From contig CM071598.1 of NCBI GenBank assembly GCA_036435485.1, forward strand, positions 144,068,148 through 144,132,147: a DNA stretch of 64,000 bases, written 5' to 3'. Below are positions 11,189 to 21,191 of this stretch, in pieces; the first letter of the stretch is position 1; each line of letters opens with the position of its first letter. The stretch is from Saposhnikovia divaricata (Eukaryota; Streptophyta; Magnoliopsida; Apiales; Apiaceae). The notes below the pieces were generated by a model. It did not search any database. It was not told the DNA's origin and saw nothing but the letters and a program-made list of their open reading frames with translations. Made by a program: the position numbers and the translations under genes.

Positions 11189-12656
11189 TGATAAGTGGAT
11201 TTTATATCCACTTGGAGCGTTCCATATCAACTTAAATTGATTGTTTTGGACTCAAATTGTTGTAGTTTTGATGTGTTTTGCTTAGTTGTGCAGAATTACG
11301 AGAATGTTGACTAAGGTGGATGCTTCTATAATTTTTGGGGAATTAATTGATTAAAATTCGAATTTTTGAGAAGGGTTGCGCAGTCTACACTGTTATGGCC
11401 ATATCTTGAGTTCTAGAAGTCCGTTTGAGGCCCGTACGCAGTCCACGCGAAGATAATGAGATTCTCTATCATTCTAAAGTAGTCCAGAGGTCCAATTACG
11501 TTGGGAACGTTCCAGAAAATCTGAAGAAAAGTCAGCCACGAATTTTCCTTAAAAAACAGAATCAATTTAGGAAACGTATCTTGCAGAAATTCTAATATAA
11601 TTCTGTTTTTGTATTTTCTTGCTGGGCAAGACTTGGAGTGCCTATATAAACACATCCAAACCCTTGTAAATTAGACAATTAGAATTAGATAATTAGACAA
11701 TTATATATCTTGTACATAATATAGCTTAGATCTGCAAGGGAGAAAAGGGGAGAAAGATTCAACGCTCGTGACAAGCAACGGATCTAGATCTACTTCATCT
11801 TTTGTATCATAGATTTGTTTTCTTAACTCTTGTTTTATTAATATTATTACTTTCTTCCATATCTTGTTTGTTATCATGGTTTCACTTGATCCCATGATGA
11901 CGAGAGGTTCAATTATGAACTAATCGTTGTCATGGGATTCTAACGGATTTATTTATGGAGCTTTAGTATCTTGATGCTTTAAAGATCTGTGTGTGATGTA
12001 TATTTGATATCCTCGTATGGTTATGCTTAATTGTTAGATGCGTAGCTAACATCTAATTTGTTAATCTCTTGTGAAGTGAAAGTGGATCTTGAGATTTAGA
12101 ACTTGCCATGCTAGCATAGGTTCATGATTGTTATCAACATGATTCGTAGTATGAGATGAGAATACTTATATTGCCCTTTGTGATCTTTATGGATAACTTG
12201 TTCTTCAACCGTTATGTTTTCAAATTCTATAGACATATAGGGTCTAAGCATAATTGGCGTCTATTCATCTTCTATCTCTTTTGTGGATGTATGTTTAGTT
12301 TGGTATACGTATACTGAGAGGTAGCGTGTACTTGTTTCGTGTTGTCCGATCAGATATCATAACCATTGCACATAGTGATTAAAGGCGTCAGATCTAAGCG
12401 AAGTATTTAATGAAGTTAGGATTCCATGTTTTTCTCGCATATAAGTAGTTAGTAATTTGTAGTTTGTTAATTTGTATCCTAGTTAATTATAGTTAGTAAA
12501 AACTTAATATTGTTAATTGTCTTAGCAGTGCATAATAACCATACATTGTTGCATAGGTACAAAACTGAATTGAAACCTAAGATCTCTGTGGGAACGAACT
12601 TGACTTCTATCTGTATTACTTGTGACCACGTACGCTTGCGTGATTTAGTGTTAACA
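11189..12656 (+). repeat. 3' LTR of element B
   Basis: Colinear with the 5' LTR, with an extra T in a T-run. The promoter block is at 11618-11630 and TATATAA at 11643-11649. It ends TGTTAACA, followed by the target duplication ACGGC. Confidence 0.93.
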
Positions 12657-13108
12657 ACGGCCCCGCTAGGGACAATATTCAACTGAATGCAACCACATGC
12701 AACTGAATTGGTGGATTTGGGTTTCAGGGCCCCGCTAGGGGCAATATTCAACCACATGCAACTGAATTGGTGGATTTGGGTTTCAAGGCCCCGCCAGGGG
12801 CAATATTCAACTGAATGCAACTGAATGCAACCACATGTAACTGAATTCGTGGATTTGGGTTTCCAGGCCCCGCCAGGGGCAATATTCAACTGAATGCAAC
12901 CACATTCAATTTTTTTTAATAAAAAACGGTGGGGTGATTTCGGTGGATTTGGGTTGCAAGGCCCCGCATGGGCATATTCAACTGAATGCAACTGAAAAAC
13001 AAAAATTACATTCAGTTGGATGTAGTTGCAAATCTAGTTGCATGTGGTTGCATTTAGTTACTGATTTCAAGTTCCATTTTTCAGTTGTCATTTTCGACCT
13101 CATTTTTG

Positions 13109-13110
<2 letters not shown>
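12657..13110. repeat. GCAACCACATGCAACT array, right segment
   Basis: Continues the array cut by element B, with GGTGGATTTGG-type registers near 12710, 12769, 12848 and 12940. The later part adds a variant unit with TTTTTTTAAGGTGGGTTGAT-like sequence and TTTCAAGTTCCATTTTTCAG, leading into a (TA)n tract. A minus-strand open frame here is only the translation of the repeat. Confidence 0.8.
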
Positions 13111-13172
<62 letters not shown>

Positions 13173-13337
13173 CAAAAAAGAGGCCCCGCAGGGGCATATG
13201 CAATTTTTTTTAAGGTGGGTTGATTTTGGGTTCGAAGGTCCCGCAGGGGCATATTCAACTGAATGCAACCACATGCAACTAAATTTCTGATTTCAAGTTC
13301 CATTTTTCAGCTGTCATTTTCGACCTCATTTTTGAAC

Positions 13338-13378
<41 letters not shown>
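13111..13378. repeat. (TA)n microsatellites and repeat unit
   Basis: (TA)n occupies about 13111-13169 and 13341-13378. Between them is one repeat unit with GGTCCCGCAGGGGCATATTC and CATGCAACTAAATTTCTG. The same unit recurs at 13946-14115. Confidence 0.85.
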
Positions 13379-13380
<2 letters not shown>

Positions 13381-13890
13381 TAAGTGCTCAAATACAAACC
13401 ACTTTTAAAATACAAACCTACAAACCAACACTAAATTAATTATATTTCATCTATTCTAAGATTCCCGCCAAGGGTACCTTCACAAAAAATGCTTAAAATA
13501 ATTGGTTCTATCCAACAAAAAAAAAATCTTGCCGTGAAAATGCGAAGCATTTAAGACAGTAAACGGATGAGTTAGGTAGTCATGAGGGCCGAAGGCTCTC
13601 GACACACCCGTCAATCGTCTATTGCCTTTACCATTGATTGCCATTCCTTACAACTTTAGAATGATAAAGGCGCGAAGCGCCGTACAAGAAGGTGCGAAGC
13701 ACCGTTAACCAGTGAAATCCACTGCCACGTCATCACGTGAACAGTGATTTTTTTTTGTTGGATAGAGCCAAGTATTTTAAACGTTTTTTGTATTGGGGTA
13801 CCCCTAGTTTGGTCATTAGATTAGCTTGAAATATTAGATTATGCTTGGTTTGTAGGTTTGTATTTTAAGGAGGTTTGTATTGGAGTAGCC

Positions 13891-13893
<3 letters not shown>
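13379..13893. mobile_element. 515-bp hairpin-forming MITE
   Basis: The left terminus (GTGCTCAAATACAAACCAC, then AAAATACAAACCTACAAACC) is matched by the reverse complement of the right terminus (GGGGGCTACTCCAATACAAA, then AAAATACAAACCTACAAACC). A second inner inverted pair, TTGGTTCTATCCAACAAAA near 13502 and its complement near 13755-13772, shows that much of the element can fold back. It sits inside a (TA)n tract, so a TA duplication is likely but unprovable. The centre carries three GCGAAGC mini-hairpins. Superfamily not assigned. Confidence 0.75.
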
Positions 13894-13948
<55 letters not shown>

Positions 13949-14400
13949 CAAGAAAGAGGCCCCGCAGGGGCATATGCAATTTTTTTTAAGGTGGGTTGAT
14001 TTTGGGTTCCAAGGCCCCGCAGGGGCATATTCAACTGAGTGCAACCACATGCAACTAAATTTCTGATTTCAAGTTCCAATTTTCAGTTGTCATTTTCGAC
14101 CTCATTTTTGAACTATATATATATATATATATATCCTGCGGGGCCTTGGAACCTAAAATCAACCTACCTTAAAAAAAATTGCATATGGTTGCATTCAGTT
14201 GTAAATTTAGTTGCATGTATATATATATATATATATATATATAGTTCAAAAAAGAGGTCGAAAATGACAACTGAAAAATGGAACTTGAAATCAGAAATTT
14301 AGTTGCATGTAGTTGCATTCAGTTGAATATGCCCATGCGGGGCCTTGCAACCCAAATCCACCAAAATAGCACTCCACCTTAAATAAAAAAAAAAAAAAGA
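13894..14400. repeat. (TA)n tracts and inverted copies of the array unit
   Basis: (TA)n at 13894-13945, then a direct unit (GGCCCCGCAGGGGCATATTC, about 14013-14032). After (TA)n at about 14116-14135 the unit runs in the opposite orientation (CCTGCGGGGCCTTGGAACCT, then TTAGTTGCATGTAGTTGCAT). Another (TA)n lies at 14218-14243. The region is an imperfect palindrome of the same repeat. Confidence 0.8.
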
Positions 14401-14545
14401 GTCGAACTGGGCAGGCTGGGCAGGGGGAAGTGGTGCCCTAATTTCTATTATTTTTGCAATTTAGAAACTTAGTTTAGTAAAATTGCAAATAGTTATTCTT
14501 AACAAAAGTAAATGTGCAAAAATTTACTTTTCCCTATTTATTTAT

Positions 14546-15729
14546 GAAAAAACCCAAAAAAACTTTTATATAATTATAAATATTAAAAAAGTACCACGAG
14601 TTATATAAAATCAATACTAAACAACTTAAATTTGCATAAAAAATTATTAGAAATTTTTTTTATAATGACATTTGAAAGCATGAAGCCCATAATCTTCTAA
14701 AGTACAAGCTAAAGTGTAACTTGTCAAAAGTATGTTTTGTTCCGAGCACTTCATACTAGCTAAGTTGCAACAGATTTTTTAAAAATACGATTTGCAACCT
14801 TTTTTTTAAATGCGTGCAATCTTTGCAAACTTTTTTTACCTGTGTTTTAAGCTCATTTGCAACCTTTGTCACCTGCAGTGCCTAAAAACCTTATTTTTGT
14901 AAATAGTTTCAAAAAGTTCAAGTAATTTTGTAAATATTCCTATTATTATATATCACAAAATGTAAAAAATAAATTGGGAGAAAAAGAAAAGGCAGCAGAA
15001 AGAAGAATGAGAGAAAATAATGTAAGTTGTAAAAGACATGGACATAGCTAGCAGATGCCGTTTTCAAAAGGTCTCTTTTGTTTTGGTTTATGCTGCTTTT
15101 CTAGATGAAGCCATGAAATCTCGGCCAGGAAAAAAAATTGTTGAGCCCCGTAATCCCATTGGTGAACAAAACTAGCTGCTGTTGAGCCCCGAATCCCATT
15201 GGTGAACAGTACTAGCTGCTTCACTAGCTATATTAGCTAATTTGATGGATGGAGAGTCCAATTGAAGTTTGTTAATCATTAATGCTTGCTCTTACTAAAA
15301 TTTGTGGTCAGGACAACAGATATTTGGTTTCAGCTCAAAATTTAACCCAGATTAATTGACAGATATCAGACAACCCAGAAAAAAATTAAAATATGAAACG
15401 TTCCGAAATTACAAAAACTTTCCAACTTTCCCTCACCATACTCTCTCTTTTTCCGAAATTTAAACTCACAATCAACTGATTAAGTTTGTCGATGGACATC
15501 ATGTTCTTTTAAACCTATTTCTCCTGCAATTATAAACACGTTCGAGCCTGTAAATAATGGTTAAACCACTTAAGTCATGTCTCATGCATTTGCAGCTTCA
15601 ATGGATAAAGATATTAATTATGGAGTGATCTCTAGGTGCCAAATCTTGCCTGGATGTTTGGTATTTTGATGCATGGTGTCATTGTAGAACTAGTCTCTAC
15701 TTGTGAATTTCTGCTTTGTTTATTTTCAG
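14546..15729. other. Intergenic DNA
   Basis: No coding region recognised. Positions 15140-15180 and 15181-15220 are a tandem duplication of a ~41-bp unit (GTTGAGCCCC...CCCATTGGTGAACA...ACTAGCTGCT). Base composition becomes less extreme from about 15040, towards the gene-like island. Confidence 0.6.
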
Positions 15730-16030
15730 GTCGGATTAATTGACAACTTCGCAAGGAATGAGCAGCCACCGGCTTTCACAAGGAATGAGCAGCCACTGCT
15801 ATAGGATGGCATATCGGTTCATGGAACCTTCACTGACAGATGACAAGATAAATGACTTGCGGGTATTTAACAGAGGAATTTGCTTCATGCTATTTGTTCA
15901 TTAATTTTTGAAACCAGTAGCAAACCTAACGAAATTTTCTGTGCATCTTAAATGCAGTGGAATGTGAGACCATGTTCAGAGCAAGCTAAACATTGGTCTA
16001 CAATGAGAATACTATTGCTACAAACCTAGT
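15730..16030 (+). pseudogene. Organellar phenylalanine-tRNA ligase 3'-end relic
   Basis: Two exon-like blocks are seen. The first (15730-15862), after a TTTTCAG acceptor, reads VGLIDNF and later YRMAYRFMEPSLTDDKINDL. The second (15958-16030), after a TGCAG acceptor, reads WNVR. Plant organellar PheRS ends with a region of the form KLIDNF...CYRI-YRSMERSLTDEEINDLQ-WNVRE, so the match covers the last two exons (anticodon-binding ferredoxin-fold domain). The middle of the first block is broken by a stop and by a duplicated AAGGAATGAGCAGCCAC segment, and the end is degenerate. No upstream catalytic exons are seen. Family match is from memory, not a search. Confidence 0.6.
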
Positions 16031-16059
16031 CATCCATGGGCCATGTAAATTTCTGAAAA

Positions 16060-16259
16060 TCTCATTCTTTTATTCCAAGAAATTCTAATGCAGATATATT
16101 CCAAGAAATTCTAATGCAGATACTTTGTAGTATAGGCAATTTCAACAGGTTAAAAGAATCCCACACTAAAAACAGATACAATGTTCTGGTAATTATTACA
16201 AAAACAGAAAGAAAAAGAATCAGTGTTAAAAAATCCAAAAAACAGAGGTCTGGGCCTTA
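16060..16259. other. Downstream flank of the NAC-like gene
   Basis: A 25-26-bp unit, ATTCCAAGAAATTCTAATGC, is tandemly repeated twice at about 16073-16122. The rest is AT-rich and would form the 3' UTR and terminator of the minus-strand NAC-like gene. No further coding signal. Confidence 0.5.
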
Positions 16260-17333
16260 TTAATCTACATCTTTATCTTCATCTTCATCCGTTTCAATTT
16301 CTTCATCGTAGATGATTTGTTCCGGCAATTTCTCTTTTTTGAATCGAATTCTGCATGCTACATATTCGTCTATCTGTCAAGAGGACAAAAAGCTTATTAA
16401 CCTTCAATGATCCATATAATTTGATGAACTTTTAAATCTTACGATAATAATAGTTAAATAACATTGTCTTCAGTTAATTTTAAGGCGATATGTTTACCTT
16501 AGCTCGAACAGTGTCAGTAAGTGCATCAACTGGAATGATATCAGGATCTGCTGCGTATTCATTCAATTTCCAAGCTGTTTCTTTACCATCTGCCTGGTAA
16601 AAAGTATAAGTATTTTTGTACCCAACAATTTGACTACCTTTGTTAAATATATAGGAATTTGATTTGGATTCCTTCCAATGTCCAGTTGTTGTCTTAATAG
16701 TTGTTTCCTCATCCGTCTTTCTTTCTGCCTTTTTTGTAATGTAATAACCCTCGTTGTCTCTGCTGTATTTGAACTCATCTGTGTTCATAAAATCAAAAAT
16801 AATGTTGATTATTAGCAAAAGAAACTTCATTAATCAACACTAAAAGAAAAACGGACCTTTTCTTACAGGGCATAGAACTAAACAGATTGATAGTTTAGGT
16901 ATGTTTTCCCGTTTTTCTTGTAGTGCAATCCCAAACTCAAATTAATAAGAACTAAAACCGTTATAGGGCATTCAAATAAATAAGATTGATCATGACCATG
17001 AGAGTGACTAATCGTACAAGACTCAACTAATCATGCAAATGCTGCAAGCCAATAATCATGGTAGACAACGATGAAACAAGTAGAATAGAAATCAATACCT
17101 AAATTAAGCTGATCAGGGTCTAGATGCTCGACAGAATCCATGATCTTGACGATATCAGACGCCATCGGAAGACCCAAAATTTTCTGGACTAAGTATAGTT
17201 GAATTAATTGTGAAGGTGAAGGAAGAAAATAATAGCCTGGAGGCAGATTATCTCCAATCTCCTTTTCTGCTACTACTTTCGCATCAACATGTTCATTGGA
17301 AGAAGAAGAAGCCAGGCCCTTAGACGTATCCAT
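16260..17333 (-). CDS. Divergent NAC-domain protein, three exons
   Basis: Minus-strand exons are 17333-17099, 16778-16498 and 16373-16260. Both introns have GT donors (TTAG|GTATTG and GCTAAG|GTAAAC) and AG acceptors (AACACAG, TGACAG). Joined length is 630 nt (209 residues plus stop) with no interior stop. Residues 30-54 (LPPGYYFLPSPSQLIQLYL) match NAC subdomain A (LPPGFRFHPTDEELV). Residues 111-153 (TGHWKESKSN, VGYKNTYTFY, AWKLNEYA) match subdomain D. Residues 175-185 (EYVACRIRFKK) match subdomain E. Two introns within the NAC domain is the usual NAC layout. NAC proteins are plant transcription factors; this one is short, with only an acidic tail (DEDEDKDVD), and diverges at normally conserved positions, so DNA binding is uncertain. 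Start chosen as the ATG leading directly into the domain. Confidence 0.8.
16838..16925. mobile_element. 88-bp CACTA MITE in NAC intron 1
   Basis: The left end CACTAAAAGAAAAACGG and the reverse complement of the right end CACTACAAGAAAAACGGG are near-perfect inverted repeats. The flanking 3-bp duplication CAA (16835-16837 and 16926-16928) is the size made by CACTA transposases. The whole element lies in intron 1 of the NAC-like gene and carries no coding sequence. Confidence 0.9.
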
Positions 17334-17470
17334 CGACTTTATGATCTTCGAAACAAAAAACAAAAGCTTAATTTTCGAGATCTTTGTTAAGGAGAAAAAA
17401 CAACGACTCTAGAGAGGTTTATGAGATCAATGTATAATTGTATATGCACACACCATCCTCGATGATTTGC

Positions 17471-17479
17471 TTATATAGA
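17471..17479 (-). promoter_or_regulatory. Probable TATA box of the NAC-like gene
   Basis: CTATATAAG on the minus strand, about 140 bases upstream of the start codon at 17333, a usual distance for a plant TATA box plus 5' leader. Confidence 0.55.
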
Positions 17480-18557
17480 CTGCTCTGCACAAATCACAAT
17501 CCAACGTTTAAAAGAAGAAGTGTTGGTTAAAAATTGAAACTTCACTCTTACCTTAACTCTACACCTAGTTTATATGGTAGTATCGAAGAGTTACAAGGCA
17601 ACTCAATATTTTTAGTATCAGTAACAGTATATTTTCATTAACTCTTTGTAATAAAATTAAATCAATGTCCGAATCTTTTTCTTCAATCTACGTCACAAAA
17701 TTAAATTAGAACTCGATTTTTTTTTCTATAAGGATTTAAATCCGTGATTTGCAATAATTTATTGTTTTGAAATTATAGTTATAACCAATCACATAGTGAC
17801 ACGTGTAATTTGAGAAAAATTTGGGATTCAATTCGGGGTACCTATCATTATTCTTATTTAAATTAAGCTTGGAAATTTTAGCTAGTCATGTTTTTACCAA
17901 AACACATTGAAAAATTGAAAGTTCTTGGCTTTTCGATACATATTTTAACTTGAATCCTAACAATGATTCCTTGTATGAATCTTGTATGTGACTGTCAAAA
18001 TCAGCTGCTAGCTGCTGCCGAGGTTTTGTCTATTCAATCTCATGCTTTATTTACATGCTTCTGAAGATTATTTGCAGCCAAGGTTTTGACAGAATCAGCT
18101 GCTGTCTGCCTAGATATTGTTCTTAGCATTCTTCAATCTTGCCGATGCTCGAAACAATTACTATAATCTTGCTCTCATCCGTCTCAGCCGTTATCTTGCT
18201 CTCATCCGTCTCAGCTGGATTAGACAAATTTCAGGTATATTCAAATTCATATTATGATTAAGGTTTTATAGCTGCTTTTGTATTATATCTCTGTATTTAT
18301 ATCAGAACTTCGAAAGAAAGACAATGTAAACTAAAAACTGTAGACAAATATTTGCTTTTTGGATGTTTTGTTTGCTGTGCAGCATAAGAATGGAAAGAGT
18401 TTTGATTGTTATAATTTATCTATTATAATAAAAAAATCACTATTCCTCCGGTATGCTCTGTTGATTCTTTGTGTACATTCAAAATCAGCAGTTCCCAAGG
18501 TTATGTGCAGCTAATCTTGCTAAATAAACATAATATTCTATAAACAATCACACTTTT
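17480..18557. other. Intergenic DNA upstream of the NAC-like gene
   Basis: No coding region recognised. A 23-bp tandem duplication (ATCTTGCTCTCATCCGTCTC) lies at about 18170-18222. The CAGCTGCT motif recurs near 18003 and 18098. Confidence 0.5.
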
Positions 18558-18902
18558 TTAATCATCTGCTGCTCTTAGACGTTCTGCTATCAGGTTGCCA
18601 ATCACAAAAAATGATGAATCGACATTCCAAGGCCCGATGATCGCACAATATATTGCATGCAATTCGAAGAAATGTGATAAATGTATGAACACGGGAGCAG
18701 ATTCAAAATAACATATACAATAGTGATATACATCATGGTAGGCGATGGGCTTAAAGCGCAAATGTAACCATGTACAACTGGTTTTTGAGATTGAAAACCG
18801 TAATACTAACCAAACTGTTAGTTCGGTCGATTTTCTATTTATCCGTTGCGTGAAGTATGGTTTGGTTTCGATTATGTGACCGACTATCAAGTCACGTACC
18901 AA
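18558..18902 (-). other. Unrecognised 114-codon open frame
   Basis: A minus-strand open frame of 114 codons in non-repetitive DNA. It is Cys/His/Tyr-rich (WLHLRFKPIAYHDVYHYCIC). I recognise no family, and there is no clear promoter or splice context. It could be a decayed gene fragment or chance; treat as unproven. Confidence 0.2.
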
Positions 18903-19189
18903 TTAATTGGGTTGACATCACTGTCCATGGATGCTGCGGTAAAAGGCCATCATGATCATTTTATAATGCTGCAACATCACTTCATTGCTAGAACTAGACA
19001 TTTTTGGCACTAAGACATGTCAGCGAGGACCCTCTTCAGGTCCAAATACCAATTAAATGTCATAAAATTTTATGACTCCGAGTCACGAGCGCCTCCTGAC
19101 CTCCTCAACATTAAGCATTTCTGCAACCTCCTTTTCCAATTTTTACCTTGGACAGTTGCACCTGTCTTTGAGGCACCCCATTTTTTTTT

Positions 19190-19760
19190 TTGGTTGACGA
19201 GTTGAGGCGCACCACCGGTTCGTTTATGAGAAAACGTCCAAAATGGCCCAATTTTTTATCTAAATGCCCAAAATAGCACTCTCTGAGAAAAGTTGGCCCT
19301 GCACTGTCACATACATAACGCATAGAACTTACGTTAACACCAAAACGCAAGTTTGTCATGCGTTTATGCCTTCTTATGCCCTTACAGTTGCTGGCACACT
19401 CAGAAAACGCAAGCGTTTTTTGTTCAAAACGCAATTACTACTTGCGTTTTCAGCCAAACAAAAGTTCTGTTGGCGTTTGTGCTGGTCCTTTTTTTTTATT
19501 TGCAAAACGCAACACACAAATGCGTTGTAAGATGAGAACGCAGGTTTTATATGCGTCCTGCCTTGAGAGTGTTCCATGAAGAATACAAGAGAAACACGGT
19601 GTTCATTTGCGTTTGGAGCAGAAACACATCTGGTACTTGCGTTTTGACCCTAACGCAAGTTGTACATGCGTTATGGAAAGGTTCTATATGCGTCTTGCCT
19701 TGAGAGTGCTCCATGATAAAGTAATTATGTGCAATATATTTGATAAAGTATAGAGAGAAG
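19190..19760. repeat. AACGCA/TGCGTT-rich repeat
   Basis: The hexamer AACGCA or its complement TGCGTT recurs many times (for example near 19343, 19358, 19417, 19444, 19506, 19521, 19610, 19638, 19654). Two related 30-bp stretches, GCCTTGAGAGTGTTCCATGA at about 19560 and GCCTTGAGAGTGCTCCATGA at about 19697, show internal duplication. The start (GTCCAAAATGGCCCAATTTT) looks like a transposon flank. Open frames here are short and overlapping; no protein is recognised. Confidence 0.55.
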
Positions 19761-19885
19761 AGATAAAAAATAAGATTTTATCATAATGAACTTATTTTCA
19801 ATTATAATGAAAGAGAAATTTATATTACTAATAATTAAATAATAATAAAGAAAAATTGATTTATCAAAGGAATCATTAATTTATC

Positions 19886-20175
19886 TTTCTATACTAATAA
19901 AGATAAATTTATAAAGGTTATGTGGCGCAGCTAAGATCGTCTCAATCCATTTTTCAATTTTTTAAAAAAAGTTTTGTATTTTAAATACCAATAAATAAAT
20001 AATTGTCCTTAATTAACATATTAGAAGTAGAATAGTTGTTCGAATTTATGAAGTTGAAGAATTTATTTATAAAAAAGACATATATAAATAAAAGTTGCAG
20101 AATAGTTGTTCGAATTTATGAAGTTGAAGAATTTATTTATAAAAAAGACATATATAAATAAAAGTTGCAGTAGAA
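19886..20175 (+). mobile_element. Helitron-like 5' fragment (family 3) with 70-bp tandem duplication
   Basis: Begins TCTATACTAATAAAGATAAA, a Helitron-type 5' end, and shares sequence with 43614-44060 (TACTAATAAATA, then ATTAGAAGTA). Positions 20029-20098 and 20099-20168 are an apparently identical 70-bp tandem repeat. The 3' part is missing, replaced by the next Helitron at 20176. Confidence 0.55.
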
Positions 20176-21185
20176 TCTATACTATTTATATAAAAGCCGA
20201 ACCATGAAAAGTTTGGTTGATCGGTACGGTACCTGTTGATTTTACTTATTTACCCTTACTTAATTACAGATAAAATCCATTCTATTAACTATCTATATTG
20301 TTATATAAAAGCCGAAACATTAATAGTTTGGTTGGTCGGTACGGTACTGTTGATTTTACTTATTTATCCTTACTTAATTACAGATAAAATCTATCCTATT
20401 AACTAACTAATTTCCTTTTTTAGATCAAACATATTACCTTTTCTATTTTTCACTAACTAATTAATTTCCCTTTTCAGGTAAAACACAATATCTTTTATAT
20501 TGTATCTAACTAAAATTTCTCCTTTCATATAAACACTACGAGCAATTTTGTTAAAAAAAATAACATAATTATATTATAATTACTGTTAACTAATAAATTA
20601 GCTTTTTTAGTCAAAACATGTTACATTTTCTCTATTCTGTAACTAAAATATCTCTTTTTCCAATTATATCACAGGTGGTTATATTTAATAAAATAAATAA
20701 TAATATTATAATACTAATAAATACCAATAACCTTTTTTAGCTAAAAATCATCTTTTCCATATTTCGTAATTAAAATTCCTTTTTCCTAGATATATCATGG
20801 GCATCATTAATTTCTCACTATCTAAAGAAACTACGAACAATTTAATTGAGTAAAATAAGATTAATTAAATTATAATTACTATAAACTAATTAATTACCTT
20901 TTTTGCCTAAAACATGTCATCTTTTTAATTAAATCATAATTTTATAAGTACTTATAATTAACCGATTACCTTTTTCAACTAAAATTTATCATCCTTTCAA
21001 TATTTTCTAACTAAAATCCCTCTTTTCCTAGAAATATCAGGATAACATTTATATAATTATTATCAAATCATCTCATTTAAAAATTTAAGCCTCCAAAATT
21101 TATATTTTAAAAAAAGGAATTCAAATTAAAAGAAAAATTATATAATATTAAAAGAAATTCGTGCATCGCACGGGTTTTAAGCTAA
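20176..21185 (+). mobile_element. Non-autonomous Helitron (family 2)
   Basis: The 5' end is TCTATACTATTTATATAAAA. The 3' end is CTAA (21182-21185) after hairpin CGTGC-ATC-GCACG at 21160-21172, inserted between A and T. The first ~116 bp are duplicated: a second 5'-like start, TCTATATTGTTATATAAAAG, occurs at 20292 and repeats the downstream TTGGTTGATCGGTACGGTAC-like sequence. Non-coding. A truncated relative is at 37799-38781. Confidence 0.85.
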
Positions 21186-21191
21186 TTTATA

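Larger units (their letters stand above)
7326..12656 (+). mobile_element. LTR retrotransposon B, non-autonomous (A/B clade)
   Basis: A 5331-bp element with LTRs of 1467 and 1468 bp, a perfect 5-bp target duplication ACGGC (7321-7325 and 12657-12661), a tRNA-Asp-type primer-binding site and a G-rich polypurine tract. The LTRs differ by about 15 substitutions and one 1-bp indel, roughly 1 percent, so insertion was fairly recent. The internal region (8793-11188) has one interrupted reading frame but no reverse transcriptase, RNase H or integrase. It therefore depends on an autonomous relative. It resembles gag-only or large-derivative plant elements, but its protein is not a recognisable Gag. 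Confidence 0.93.
4226..14545. repeat. Composite inverted-repeat element with nested insertions
   Basis: The flanks look like diverged long inverted repeats. Left, 4226-4345, has GCATATTTACTATCTCAAGT then TTGCAAAAATACTATC. The reverse complement of the right flank, about 14440-14545, has GCAATTTTACTAAACTAAGT then TTGCAAAAATAATAG. Between them the native sequence is a GC-richer repeat (unit containing GGTTTCAAGGCCCCGCCAGG and GCAACCACATGCAACT), interrupted by a hAT element, LTR element B and a MITE. A Mutator-like or foldback element is possible. No target duplication was identified, so the outer boundary is an inference. Confidence 0.4.

Noticed and set aside
12479..12991. 170-codon minus-strand open frame
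   Set aside because: It is the translation of the GCAACCACATGCAACT tandem repeat and part of the adjoining LTR; residues recur with the repeat period.
12934..14302. Open frames with long Tyr-Ile runs
   Set aside because: They are translations of (TA)n microsatellites and repeat units, not proteins.
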